A stretch of 41,768 nucleotides of DNA from assembly GCA_036502005.1 (NCBI GenBank), contig DASXZH010000025.1, forward strand, positions 1 to 41,768, given 5' to 3'. The translations under genes were made by a program, and so were the position numbers. Shown here piece by piece: positions 33,709 through 41,768 of this stretch. The notes under the pieces are model-generated. The model did not search any database and was not told the DNA's origin. It saw only the letters and a list, made by a program, of their open reading frames with translations. Origin of the DNA: DASXZH01 sp036502005 (lineage in GTDB: Bacteria > Armatimonadota > Fimbriimonadia > Fimbriimonadales > Fimbriimonadaceae). How positions within the stretch are numbered: position 1 is the first letter of the stretch; every line of letters starts with the position of its first letter.

Positions 33709-33813
33709 ATAAACCCCCGGTGAATTGATGTTTAAAGTTGGACGCTAGGCAAGTGCCACTACGTCGCACCAATGCACTACTTTACGAGAAATAAACTCAT
33801 TTGTTACTGCAAG

Positions 33814-33819
33814 TAAAAT
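33814..33819 (+). promoter_or_regulatory. -10 box of the ROK kinase gene
   Basis: TAAAAT ends five bases before the GTG at 33825, with no ribosome site, again suggesting a leaderless mRNA. Confidence 0.35.
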
Positions 33820-33824
33820 AGGCC

Positions 33825-34844
33825 GTGCAGAAAACATGTGTTATCGGTGTTGATTTAGGTGGCACCAACGTTCGCGCTGGTGCTTTCTATGAGGACGGTT
33901 CGCCGGCTGGTGAAAAGTTCAGCAACCCTTCCCACGGCCAGGAAGGAACTGAACTCATCGTGAAGTCAATCTCCGATACGATTTTGCAGGCTATCCATGG
34001 GGCGGAAGTCCCGCCTACCGCTATCGGTATGGCCATCCCCGGCTTTATCGATGACGCGGCCGGGCTTATTCGCTGGGCGCCGAACTTCGGCGGCATGGTT
34101 AACGGGGTTTTTGAGAACTGGACCGACATCCCCATGCGTTCCCTCTTGGCCAAGACGATAGATACGCCCATTCACATGGGCAATGATGCCAACCTGGCCG
34201 CCTTTGGCGAGTACAAGTTCGGGAGCGGCAAAAACACCGCGCACTGCTTGGTTCTGTTTACACTTGGAACAGGCATCGGCAGCGGCGTGATTATGCGGCC
34301 GGAAGCTGTCTTTGGCAAAGCCCAAGGGCCTTTGATGCTGCTGGGAGGCAACAAAGGCGGGGTTGAGCTTGGGCACATGATCATCGAGGCAGGCGGTTTG
34401 GACTGCAACGCCGGCACCTATGGGGCGATTGAAGCCTACGCCCAGCGCGATTCGATTGTGAAGCGGGCAACCCACCGCCTGATGCGAGGGCGCGAATCGA
34501 TGATGCGCGATATGGTGAAGGGCGATCTGGGCACCATTACGCCGCTGATTATTTCGCAAGCTGCTTCGGCAGGCGACGAGTTGGCGATTGAAGTTTGGTA
34601 CGAGGTTGGGGTTTATCTGGGCGTTGCCATTGGGAACGCAATTAATATCTTTGCTCCGGACGTTGTTGCCGTAGGCGGCCAGATTGCCAAAGCCGGCGAT
34701 TTTATACTAGAACCAGCGCGAAAAACTGCCCGAAACGTTGCCATTCCGGCTTTGTTTAAAGATGCGAAAATTTTGGAGGCGGAACAGATCGCCGACGCGG
34801 GCATGCTTGGCGGCGCGGCTATGGCAATCGAAGCGCATTCGTAA
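33825..34844 (+). CDS. ROK family sugar kinase (glucokinase-like)
   Basis: 339 residues. The phosphate-binding DLGGTNVRAG (10-19), the catalytic-site GNDANLAAFGEY (~118-129) and the TLGTGIGSGVI loop are intact, so kinase activity on a hexose is likely. The usual ROK zinc site CxCGxxGCxE is changed: GHMIIEAGGLDC, then NAGTYGAIE, keeps only one of the cysteines. The His of GH remains. Loss of zinc ligands may change sugar choice or stability. The GTG start fits the family N-terminus. It would make sugar 6-phosphate for glycolysis. Confidence 0.88.
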   Translation: MQKTCVIGVDLGGTNVRAGAFYEDGSPAGEKFSNPSHGQEGTELIVKSISDTILQAIHGAEVPPTAIGMAIPGFIDDAAGLIRWAPNFGGMVNGVFENWTDIPMRSLLAKTIDTPIHMGNDANLAAFGEYKFGSGKNTAHCLVLFTLGTGIGSGVIMRPEAVFGKAQGPLMLLGGNKGGVELGHMIIEAGGLDCNAGTYGAIEAYAQRDSIVKRATHRLMRGRESMMRDMVKGDLGTITPLIISQAASAGDELAIEVWYEVGVYLGVAIGNAINIFAPDVVAVGGQIAKAGDFILEPARKTARNVAIPALFKDAKILEAEQIADAGMLGGAAMAIEAHS

Positions 34845-34855
34845 GAACTCCGTCG

Positions 34856-35035
34856 AGAAGCTCCGGAGTGCGTGGAGCTTGCTCCCGCTCTGATACAGGA
34901 AGCTTGCTTCCGCGCGTTTGACCTAATTGGCCGGAAGCCGACCACCGACTTGGGAGGCGCACTCCGTTGTGAAGCTCTGGAGTGCGCGGAGCTTGCTGCC
35001 GCGCGTTTCACTCATTTGGTCTGAAGCAAGCTTCC
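34856..35035. repeat. Interspersed GGAGTGCG-GGAGCTTGC repeats
   Basis: Two copies of GAAGCTC-GGAGTGCG-GGAGCTTGC (34857-34890 and 34971-35002), with AGGAAGCTTGCTTCCGCGCG (34897-34916) and AGCAAGCTTCC palindromic pieces. They belong to the family at 7431-7655. Confidence 0.7.
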
Positions 35036-35048
35036 TAGACTTCATTCT

Positions 35049-36332
35049 TCACTTGACCGAATCGGGAGGAAGTTTCAGTTCAATCGGTCGTGCCTTCATC
35101 CCCGATCCTGCGCTGACCGTGATTGTGATCTGCTTGCCGTCGTACTTGTATTGCAGCGGTTTGCCGTCAACAGGGCTCAGCAAATCTTGGGTTCGGATAG
35201 CTTCCGGAACTGGCGTTTCACTCAAAGCGCGGCCCAATGCCACATATTCTTGCTTGCCCCAGACGTAACCATCCTCTCGATTCTCAAGGCCATCGAGAAA
35301 TGGTCCTCCGTCCACGGAGCCAAATTGGATTAGGGCCTGTTTCATCGCCGCATCGTGGCGAAGCGCCTGCATTAAGTCGCTATTTGCTTTCGCAGCCGCC
35401 CGAATGCGCTCCGATTTTGTAAGGCCCAAAGCCCTCCAATATTCGCGCCCTGCTCGCACGATGCCGGCCTCCTCCTCTGGCGAGTGATGAGATTTGCTCC
35501 TCAGCTCTTTATTCTTCCTCTCAGTTTTCAGGTTGTCCTTATCAGTCGGACCGGGAAGTGCGTAGGGATCCGTTTCCCCGTTCTCGACTTGGTGATATAG
35601 GTGTAGTAAGCCGAGAGTAACGCCGCTCTCTTGTGAGCGAGGATCGAACCGAGGGTATTGCGCCAGACCATCGAGATAAGCCTTCCGATAAAGGCGCTGA
35701 CCATGGTCGTGAAACCACCACGCACCTAACGCCCTTTCAGCGGTGACCCAAAAGAACACGCCCATTAGCTGCGAGATGGCAACCGGCTCTTCCTGTAGGT
35801 GGCGCGATATTGTAAAGACGGCTGTTGCGTCTGCCACGGCCGCCACACAATCTCCATTCCTTGCCTCCAAGCTGCCTCTTAAGATTAGAAGCCTTCCCCC
35901 ATTTCTAATGGCAGGTATTTCTGGGAAAATGAGGTCGAACCCCTTTGACCAGTCGCGGTTGAACCGGCAATGCGGTCTTCGAACAGCTTGATCTAAAATC
36001 GCCAAGCTCGCCTTGTTCCGGGAGAGAAGCTTCTCCGCCTGGCTCGGCAGGGCTGGGTTCGGATCAAAAATGAGATCTAAAGGCAAACGGCTGGGAACGA
36101 TCGGCATCTCTCGCGGCAGCTTCTCGTACAGAAGCGCGGCGTTCTCAGAGTCTTTTACGGGCGGTATGAGCTCGTTGAAGTCCGCTGCTGTCAGCGGCAA
36201 TCCTTCCTCGCGCGCAAGGCGTAACTGCTTATTTAACTCTGCTTGTCCGGCGTGTTGGGGCCAAGCGATTGCCATCATCGAAAAGGCAAACGCTATTGGA
36301 ATCGCCCTTAGTCTCGCCCGGTTCATTCTCAT
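35049..36332 (-). CDS. Secreted protein of unknown function
   Basis: 427 residues with a signal peptide (IPIAFAFSMMAIAWPQHAGQA). The chain is mainly helical in the middle. It has SENAALLYEKLP near the N-terminus and DLLSPVDGKPLQYKYDGKQI near the end, features of a loosely defined family of exported proteins in Planctomycetes and Armatimonadota. No catalytic motif is clear. GGAAG lies eight bases before the ATG. It is divergent from glnS. Confidence 0.75.
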   Translation of the reverse strand: MRMNRARLRAIPIAFAFSMMAIAWPQHAGQAELNKQLRLAREEGLPLTAADFNELIPPVKDSENAALLYEKLPREMPIVPSRLPLDLIFDPNPALPSQAEKLLSRNKASLAILDQAVRRPHCRFNRDWSKGFDLIFPEIPAIRNGGRLLILRGSLEARNGDCVAAVADATAVFTISRHLQEEPVAISQLMGVFFWVTAERALGAWWFHDHGQRLYRKAYLDGLAQYPRFDPRSQESGVTLGLLHLYHQVENGETDPYALPGPTDKDNLKTERKNKELRSKSHHSPEEEAGIVRAGREYWRALGLTKSERIRAAAKANSDLMQALRHDAAMKQALIQFGSVDGGPFLDGLENREDGYVWGKQEYVALGRALSETPVPEAIRTQDLLSPVDGKPLQYKYDGKQITITVSAGSGMKARPIELKLPPDSVK

Positions 36333-36423
36333 AACTGGCTTCCAACTTGTTAAACCCGTATACTCTATGGTTCAGAAGGCCAGTATAAAGCAAATTTATT
36401 CCGGCCAAAACCATTAGCCATTT

Positions 36424-38118
36424 ATGACCGAAGAAACCCTTTCCGCCGAAGCGCCCGACCGCGCAAACGATTTCATCCGCGAAGCCATCCGCCAAGATCT
36501 TGCCGAAGGCAAGTTCGACCACGTCCACACGCGTTTTCCCCCGGAACCCAATGCTTATCTACATATTGGGCACGCAAAAGCTGTATGGATCAATTACGGG
36601 ATCGCTTTAGATTTCGGCGGGGAATTCAATCTTCGCTTCGATGACACCAACCCTACTCGGGAAGAGCAAGAGTTTGTAGACGGCATTATCGAAGATGTTA
36701 AATGGCTGGGCGCGGAGTTTGAGAGCCGGTTGTTTTTTGCCTCGGATTATTTCGACACGATGGTCGATTGGGCTATCGACCTGATCAAGAAGGGCAAAGC
36801 CTACGTCTGCGACCTTAGCGCCGAAGAGATGCGGCAAACCCGAGGGACGCTAACTTCGCCGGGCGAAGACAGCCCCTACCGCAACCGTTCCGTTGAAGAG
36901 AACTTGGATTTGTTCGCCCGCATGAAAGCAGGCGAGTTCCCGGATGGCGCACGCTCACTGAGAGCGAAGATCGACATGGCTTCGCCCAACATGGTCATGC
37001 GAGACCCGGTGATGTACCGAATCCGCCATGCCGAGCATCACCGTCAAGGCGATAAGTGGTGCATTTACCCTTCATACGATTGGGCCCACGGCAACGAAGA
37101 TTCGATTGAAGGGGTTACCCACTCGCTTTGCTCGTTGGAGTATGAGATCCATCGGCCTTTGTACGATTGGTTCCTGGAAGAAGCCGAGGTTTACCACCCT
37201 CGCCAAATCGAATTTGCACGCCTTCATTTGACCTACACGGTCATGAGCAAACGCCGATTTATAGAACTTGTAGCCGACAAACATGTAAACGGCTACGATG
37301 ATCCCCGCATGCCAACCCTTACCGCCATGCGGCGGCGTGGATACACGCCGGAAGCGATTAAGGAGTTTTGCCGCCGAGTTGGGATTGCCAAGTCGGACAG
37401 CATTGTCCAGTTCTATCAGCTTGAGGATTGCATCCGCGAGGATTTGAACAAGCGGACTTTACGGGTCATGGGCGTAGTGAATCCGCTTAAGGTGGTCATT
37501 ACCAACTATCCGGAGGACCTTACGGAAACGGTTAGCGCGGTTAATAATCCGGAAGATCCGGAGGCAGGTACGCGCCAAGTTCCCTTCTCTCGCGAGCTTT
37601 ATATCGAGCAAGACGACTTTCGCGAAGAGCCCCCACCCAAGTTCTATCGCTTGTCTCCGGGCAAGGAAGTAAGGCTGCGCTATGGCTATTTCATCACCTG
37701 CCAAGAAGTCGTGAAGGATACCGAAGGGAACGTGATAGAAGTGCGTTGCACTTATGATCCCGCAACAAAGGGCGGCGATTCGCCCGATGGCCGAAAGGTG
37801 AAAGCCACTTTACATTGGGTTTCGGCGAAACATGCTTTGGCTTCCGAAATCAGGCTCTACGATCACTTGTTCTTAAAACCCGACCCGGATGACGTTGAAG
37901 AAGGCCAAGATTACACGGCAAATCTAAACCCCGATTCGCTCAAGATCGTAACTGGTTATGTCGAACCAAGCGTTGCCGATGCAGCGCCTGGAACGCGGTA
38001 TCAGTTCGAGAGGTTAGGCTACTTCTGCGTCGACCCGGATTCGACGCCAGAAAGGCTGGTTTTCAACCGAACCGCGACTCTACGCGACACGTGGGCGAAG
38101 ATTGAGAAAACACAATAA
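36424..38118 (+). CDS. glnS: Glutaminyl-tRNA synthetase
   Basis: 564 residues, full length. The class I HIGH motif is HIGHAKAVW (47-55) and the KMSKS counterpart is VMSKRRF (~273). FPPEPNAYLHIGH and FDDTNP are typical of GlnRS rather than GluRS. The two C-terminal anticodon-binding barrels follow (~340-560). It charges tRNA-Gln directly, so this organism need not use the GatCAB route for Gln. A tRNA-Gln gene lies 3 kb downstream. No Shine-Dalgarno is seen before the ATG. Confidence 0.97.
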   Translation: MTEETLSAEAPDRANDFIREAIRQDLAEGKFDHVHTRFPPEPNAYLHIGHAKAVWINYGIALDFGGEFNLRFDDTNPTREEQEFVDGIIEDVKWLGAEFESRLFFASDYFDTMVDWAIDLIKKGKAYVCDLSAEEMRQTRGTLTSPGEDSPYRNRSVEENLDLFARMKAGEFPDGARSLRAKIDMASPNMVMRDPVMYRIRHAEHHRQGDKWCIYPSYDWAHGNEDSIEGVTHSLCSLEYEIHRPLYDWFLEEAEVYHPRQIEFARLHLTYTVMSKRRFIELVADKHVNGYDDPRMPTLTAMRRRGYTPEAIKEFCRRVGIAKSDSIVQFYQLEDCIREDLNKRTLRVMGVVNPLKVVITNYPEDLTETVSAVNNPEDPEAGTRQVPFSRELYIEQDDFREEPPPKFYRLSPGKEVRLRYGYFITCQEVVKDTEGNVIEVRCTYDPATKGGDSPDGRKVKATLHWVSAKHALASEIRLYDHLFLKPDPDDVEEGQDYTANLNPDSLKIVTGYVEPSVADAAPGTRYQFERLGYFCVDPDSTPERLVFNRTATLRDTWAKIEKTQ

Positions 38119-38126
38119 ATAACCCT

Positions 38127-40916
38127 CTAAGGGTTAATCGTTAGCGTCGTTTGAACCGTCGCCGAGCCAAGCTTCGCCGTTAGAGTCACCTGTTTCGCAG
38201 AGATAACCGCCAGCGTGCGGACCTGCACATTCGCGGCAGTTGCCCCTTGCGGAACCGTGACACTCGAAGGCAAGGTCGCGTTGGAAGACGAACTTGTAAG
38301 AGTCACTACCGTTCCGCCCGGACCGGCCGGGCCATTCAGATAGACCGCAAAGGCTGCGTTGTTACCGCCAACAACCGTGGTAGGAACAAGTTTGACGCTC
38401 ACGAGAGCAGCCGGATTAACAGTAAGCGTTATGTGGGCAGTCGCCGAGCCTAAAGTTGCAGTGAGGGTGACTGGTGTCGCCGAACTCACCGCGAGTGTAT
38501 GAACTGTCACCGAGGCGGCTTCGCCACTGGCAGGAACACTAACGCTCGCCGCAACAACAGCCGCGCTGGAAGAACTCGAAAGACCCACCGCTGTACCTAC
38601 CGGACCGGCCGGGCCCGTTAGATACACCGCAAGAGAGGTCGGATCGCCGCCGACAACGGCCGCCTGAGCCAGCTTGAGCACAGACAAGGTAGCTGGTGTC
38701 ACAGTCAGCGTGCTATGCAAAGTTGCCGAACCGAACGTTGCAGTAAATGTCACCAACGTGGGAGAACTCACGGCCGCCGTGTGAACTACAACGTTCGCGT
38801 CCGTCGTGCCTTGAGAAACAGTAATCGTTGACGGAACAGTTGCGGCTGATGAGTTGCTAGATAACTTCACTACATCACCGGCAGAGCCTGCTAGGCCATT
38901 CAGGTAAACGGCAAGAGCAGAGTTGTTGCCGCCTTGTACCGAAGTCGGAGCGACCTTAATGCCTGTGAGAGCGGCCGGGTTTACCGTTAGGGTGGCCTGA
39001 AGCGTGGCCGCACCGAATGTTGCCGTAAAGGTCACCAGTGTAGGAGAACTCACGGGCACGGTGTGCACCGCAACGTTCGCATCCGTCGTGCCTTGAGAAA
39101 CAGTGATCGTCGCAGGGACCGTTGCGGCGGTAGACGAGCTTGTCAACTTCACTGCCGAACCCGCAGATCCGGCTTGGCCATTCAAGTAAACGGCCAAGGC
39201 CGAGTTGTTGCCGCCTTGTACCGAAATCGGGGCGACCTTGATGCCGGTTAGCTGAGCCGGGGTGATGGTAAGCGTCTGTTGTGACGTGAGGCCATCGAGC
39301 TTTGCCGAGACAATTACTGCAACTGGTCCATTCACAGCCTTGGTCGATATCCTAAAGGAAGCCGCCAGCAAACCTTTGGGAATGGTTACTGAGGAAGGCA
39401 CAATTGCGTCGGCACTGCTTGATGAAACGGAAATAGAAACATCTGAAAGAGCGGGGGCCAAAAGCGCAACTGCACCGACGTATGGAACTCCACCGGTTAC
39501 CGTTGCAGGAGGAGGAGTTACCCCGGGCCCACCCACGACCGCTGTTGGGCTTAATGTAAGGCTCAAATAGGAAAGCTTGTAAACCAATCCACTATGGTAT
39601 TGCCCACCGTTTGCGGTCGTTCCATACATATCGCCTGCACTATCGAATGCGATTGAACCCGAAGGGTCGTCCTCCACAAAGTCGTGCAAATCAAGATATT
39701 GTCCGTCGGCAGTGAGTTCCCAGGCAATGCCGCCGCCTGTCGGCCCTCCATTTGCGGTCGTTCCATACATGTTTCCTGCACTGTCGAAGGTAGGGCCGCC
39801 AGATGGGCTAGTGCCATCGTCACCTGCTCCAAAATCATGCAGATCCAGGTATCGGTCGGTGTTTGTTATTTCGAAAATCATCCCGCCTGCAGAGCCGTTT
39901 GCCCCTCCGCCTTCTGCCGTCCCATAAATGTTGCCAGCTTCGTCTATGGTGAGCGGACCAGGGCCAAAACCATCGTCACCAGCCCCGAATTCGTGTACGT
40001 CAACATACTGACTTTGTGCCGTAATTTCCCATAACAGGCCGCCGCCTTCCCCGTTATTCGGAGTTGTATTGGTTCCACCACCGGAGGCGGTTCCAAACAT
40101 ATTGCCGTTGCCGTCGAAGACGATATTGCCGGCTGGGCCAGTGCCGTCAGTCCCGCTGCCAAAGTCGTGTAAATCAATATAATTCCCATCTGTGGTCAGC
40201 TCCCACGCCATGCCACTTACCCCAATACTTGGCTGCCATCCGGTATGAGGGGCTACGTAATATGCCCCCCCAAGGCTCGTTACTCCATACATGTTTCCCG
40301 CGCTATCGAAAGAAACATAGCTGCTAGCCGGCCAACCACCATCTGGTCCGGATTTCCCATTCGCATTGGTGATGGTGCCTCCAAAATCGTGGAGGTCAAG
40401 ATACTGGCCGGACTTTGTGATTTCAAAAACCATGCCCCCTCCAGAGCCGTTAAAGAAGCTCGTATTGGCGCCACCCATCGTGGCCATTCCGTAGAGATTG
40501 CCGTCGCTGTCTAAGGTGACTGGGCCAGCGGGGCTTTCACCGTCCGGTCCTTGTTGTCCATCAGCGTTGGTAATCGTGCCGCCAAAGTCGTGAAGGTCCT
40601 TGTATTGGCCAGTTTTCGTGATTTCCCAAACGTTGCCAGTAGCCGAGACCGTGGTGCCGTAAATGTTTCCTTCGCTATCAATCGTAACGCCGGACGGTTC
40701 GTTTACATTGCCGGTTAAAAAGTCGTGGAGGTCCAAATAGTTGAAGAAATTGGAGTCATCAGTGATGGAACCCGCTTGGGCTAAAGCGATGTGCCGAAGG
40801 TTGCCTGCCGACTTTTTTAGACCGAAAGATAGCGCCTGAAACGAACCCGCTGCCAAGAATAAGGCGGCCAGGAGCAGATACTGTGGCTTGAGTTGGAATT
40901 TTAGGGCGTTCTTCAT
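38127..40916 (-). CDS. Secreted GloVer tandem-repeat and Ig-like repeat protein
   Basis: About 929 residues. A signal peptide (QYLLLAALFLAAGSFQALS) is followed by residues ~45-460 with about nine beta-propeller-like repeats. Each has the pattern LHDFG, then SxGNxYGT and GGxxxEIT (the GloVer type). Five Ig-like repeats of ~94 residues follow (~465-929), with VQGGNNSALAVYLNG, TITVSQGTTDANV and TFTATFG. Repeats 2 and 3 are nearly the same at DNA level, 282 bp apart. The chain ends TLTINP with no anchor or sorting signal. ATG 40916 follows AATAAT by six bases; TTG 40943 is an alternative. Role unknown, perhaps adhesion or surface layer. Confidence 0.87.
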   Translation of the reverse strand: MKNALKFQLKPQYLLLAALFLAAGSFQALSFGLKKSAGNLRHIALAQAGSITDDSNFFNYLDLHDFLTGNVNEPSGVTIDSEGNIYGTTVSATGNVWEITKTGQYKDLHDFGGTITNADGQQGPDGESPAGPVTLDSDGNLYGMATMGGANTSFFNGSGGGMVFEITKSGQYLDLHDFGGTITNANGKSGPDGGWPASSYVSFDSAGNMYGVTSLGGAYYVAPHTGWQPSIGVSGMAWELTTDGNYIDLHDFGSGTDGTGPAGNIVFDGNGNMFGTASGGGTNTTPNNGEGGGLLWEITAQSQYVDVHEFGAGDDGFGPGPLTIDEAGNIYGTAEGGGANGSAGGMIFEITNTDRYLDLHDFGAGDDGTSPSGGPTFDSAGNMYGTTANGGPTGGGIAWELTADGQYLDLHDFVEDDPSGSIAFDSAGDMYGTTANGGQYHSGLVYKLSYLSLTLSPTAVVGGPGVTPPPATVTGGVPYVGAVALLAPALSDVSISVSSSSADAIVPSSVTIPKGLLAASFRISTKAVNGPVAVIVSAKLDGLTSQQTLTITPAQLTGIKVAPISVQGGNNSALAVYLNGQAGSAGSAVKLTSSSTAATVPATITVSQGTTDANVAVHTVPVSSPTLVTFTATFGAATLQATLTVNPAALTGIKVAPTSVQGGNNSALAVYLNGLAGSAGDVVKLSSNSSAATVPSTITVSQGTTDANVVVHTAAVSSPTLVTFTATFGSATLHSTLTVTPATLSVLKLAQAAVVGGDPTSLAVYLTGPAGPVGTAVGLSSSSSAAVVAASVSVPASGEAASVTVHTLAVSSATPVTLTATLGSATAHITLTVNPAALVSVKLVPTTVVGGNNAAFAVYLNGPAGPGGTVVTLTSSSSNATLPSSVTVPQGATAANVQVRTLAVISAKQVTLTAKLGSATVQTTLTINP

Positions 40917-41018
40917 GGGGTGATTATTAGTTGGCGCATTCAATTGATCGCTTTATTAGCAGGCAATTCATCAGCGGGCCAGTTCACGCCAATGGTTACT
41001 ATAACGCTAAGGTCGGCG

Positions 41019-41048
41019 TTGCGGGAATTATTTGGCTCTCCTTATAAT
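41019..41048 (+). promoter_or_regulatory. Possible promoter in the gap before tRNA-Gln
   Basis: TTGCGG (41019-41024) and TATAAT (41043-41048) are 18 bp apart. It points to the tRNA, ~190 bp away. The remainder of 40944-41237 shows no gene. A nearer TAAAAT (41222-41227) could be the tRNA's own -10 box. Confidence 0.4.
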
Positions 41049-41237
41049 CATAACAGTAATTAAGCAATAAGGTGGCTCTGTTTCACTTCGACGGTTCCGG
41101 TTGGCGTTTTGGACGCCGCTCTAGTGGCCACAATGCCCTCCGCCCCTTGTTGGCAATTATCGTTTTCCTCTTCGACAACTATGATTTCGAGCTCTGCAAA
41201 GCCAATAATCACGCTAACGGGTAAAATCGATAGCTTT

Positions 41238-41313
41238 TGCCGGATAGCTCAATTGGTAGAGCAGCTGACTCTGAATCAGCAGGTTCAAGGTTCGAGCCCT
41301 TGTCCGGCAGCCA
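41238..41313 (+). tRNA. tRNA-Gln (anticodon CTG)
   Basis: A 76-nt cloverleaf. The acceptor arms TGCCGGA and TCCGGCA pair perfectly, followed by discriminator G and encoded CCA. The D arm holds GCTCAATTGGTAGAGC. The anticodon stem GCTGA/TCAGC closes a loop CTCTGAA with anticodon CTG, reading CAG (Gln). The T arm contains GGTTCGAGCC. It fits with the nearby glnS. Confidence 0.95.
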
Positions 41314-41356
41314 CTTTCACTTCGTCATTTCGCGAAGCTAGTGGAGCTTATAGATT

Positions 41357-41768
41357 ATGAGCGACTGGACCGCACAAGCCCCTAAGGGCATCAGCTTTGA
41401 CGATGAGAATGCCCTCATCAATACCTTGCGTCGGTTAGCTCGAGCCGCAGGACTCAAAGTTGTACAGAGCCGAAGTTTGGATCAGGAGACGCGGTCATCT
41501 GCCGACCTGGCACTGGAGCGTAACGGCGAATTGCTCCTTTTCGCAAAACGGCGAAAGCTTGATAACACAAAGGCGCGGGTAGATGTTGATCGGCGTCCAA
41601 AGCCACGACACATCTTATTAGAAAAAAACGGGCATTATGGGGTTTTTTGTGGGTTGAGATTGAGTCTCCCCAGGAAAAAGAGAATGGCCACTCTGAACCC
41701 TTGGAAGGTTCTGAAGCCTCTGGCTGCGAATTTCACTTCTTGGATCAAGGCATTTGTGCCTTCTGCTG
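41357..41768 (+). CDS. Unknown protein, 5' part only
   Basis: An open frame from the ATG at 41357 runs 137 codons to the window edge without a stop. It begins MSDWTAQAPKGISFDDE. A basic stretch follows (LLLFAKRRKLDNTKARVDVD, then RRPKPRHILLE), with a mixed alpha/beta look (LRRLARAAGLKVVQSRS; ALERNGELLLFA). GGAG lies ten bases before the start. I do not recognise the family. An alpha-strand-alpha start with a GELLLFAKR strand could fit a nucleic-acid-binding or restriction-like fold, but this is weak. Confidence 0.5.
   Translation, partial: MSDWTAQAPKGISFDDENALINTLRRLARAAGLKVVQSRSLDQETRSSADLALERNGELLLFAKRRKLDNTKARVDVDRRPKPRHILLEKNGHYGVFCGLRLSLPRKKRMATLNPWKVLKPLAANFTSWIKAFVPSA

Noticed and set aside
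38127..39260. Tandem repeats considered as CRISPR or minisatellite
   Set aside because: The 282-bp period keeps frame and encodes Ig-like domains; there are no short repeats with unique spacers.
1..41768. Insertion sequence or prophage
   Set aside because: No transposase, integrase, phage structural gene or terminal inverted repeat was found in the window.

Overview
The window looks like chromosomal DNA of a diderm soil or freshwater bacterium of the Armatimonadota, most likely Fimbriimonadia-like. This is an inference from style. Three secreted proteins carry a prepilin segment (AFTLIELLVVIAIIAILAA followed by ILFPVFAQAK) of the kind multiplied in that phylum. An MCE lipid-transport protein carries a beta-rich C-terminus, as in diderm Terrabacteria. 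There are large TPR-sulfotransferases and a GloVer-repeat protein, and several genes seem to lack leaders. No marker gene proves the phylum.

Left end (1-2.9 kb): a candidate antiviral island. A run of short hairpins (about 228-363) precedes a reverse transcriptase of the Abi/UG (DRT) kind (576-2178). That gene is broken by one apparent +1 frameshift near 957-960. A RecB-like PD-(D/E)XK nuclease (2160-2879) overlaps its end. 2.9-6.9 kb is housekeeping: a DUF1905/YdeI protein, a LOG-family protein and clpC.

7.0-20.9 kb: an unusual paralog cluster. Three cassettes on the minus strand each encode a pseudopilin-like protein and a small lipoprotein whose start overlaps the pseudopilin stop. Two of them add a second lipoprotein with the motif PGSMLGPH. 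Four TPR-sulfotransferase genes surround them (7975+, 13471-, 17.2 kb+, 19.05 kb+), with two copies of a tiny membrane-protein gene, one cut short by a TGA. Two cassettes share a conserved 170-bp leader. The set may form a surface-display and sulfation system, but no function can be proven from sequence.

20.9-33.8 kb: a clustered-hairpin repeat region; a GntR/LacI hybrid regulator with a 39-bp dyad operator lying over its own promoter; a secreted GH78 alpha-L-rhamnosidase; an MCE protein; rplI; a lone MNT-type nucleotidyltransferase; two small exported proteins, one with ankyrin repeats; holA; and a moxR-DUF58-transglutaminase operon.

33.8-41.8 kb: a ROK-family kinase that has lost its usual zinc motif, interspersed repeats, a secreted protein of unknown function, glnS, a 930-residue secreted GloVer/Ig-like repeat protein, tRNA-Gln(CTG), and the start of an unknown gene that runs off the window.
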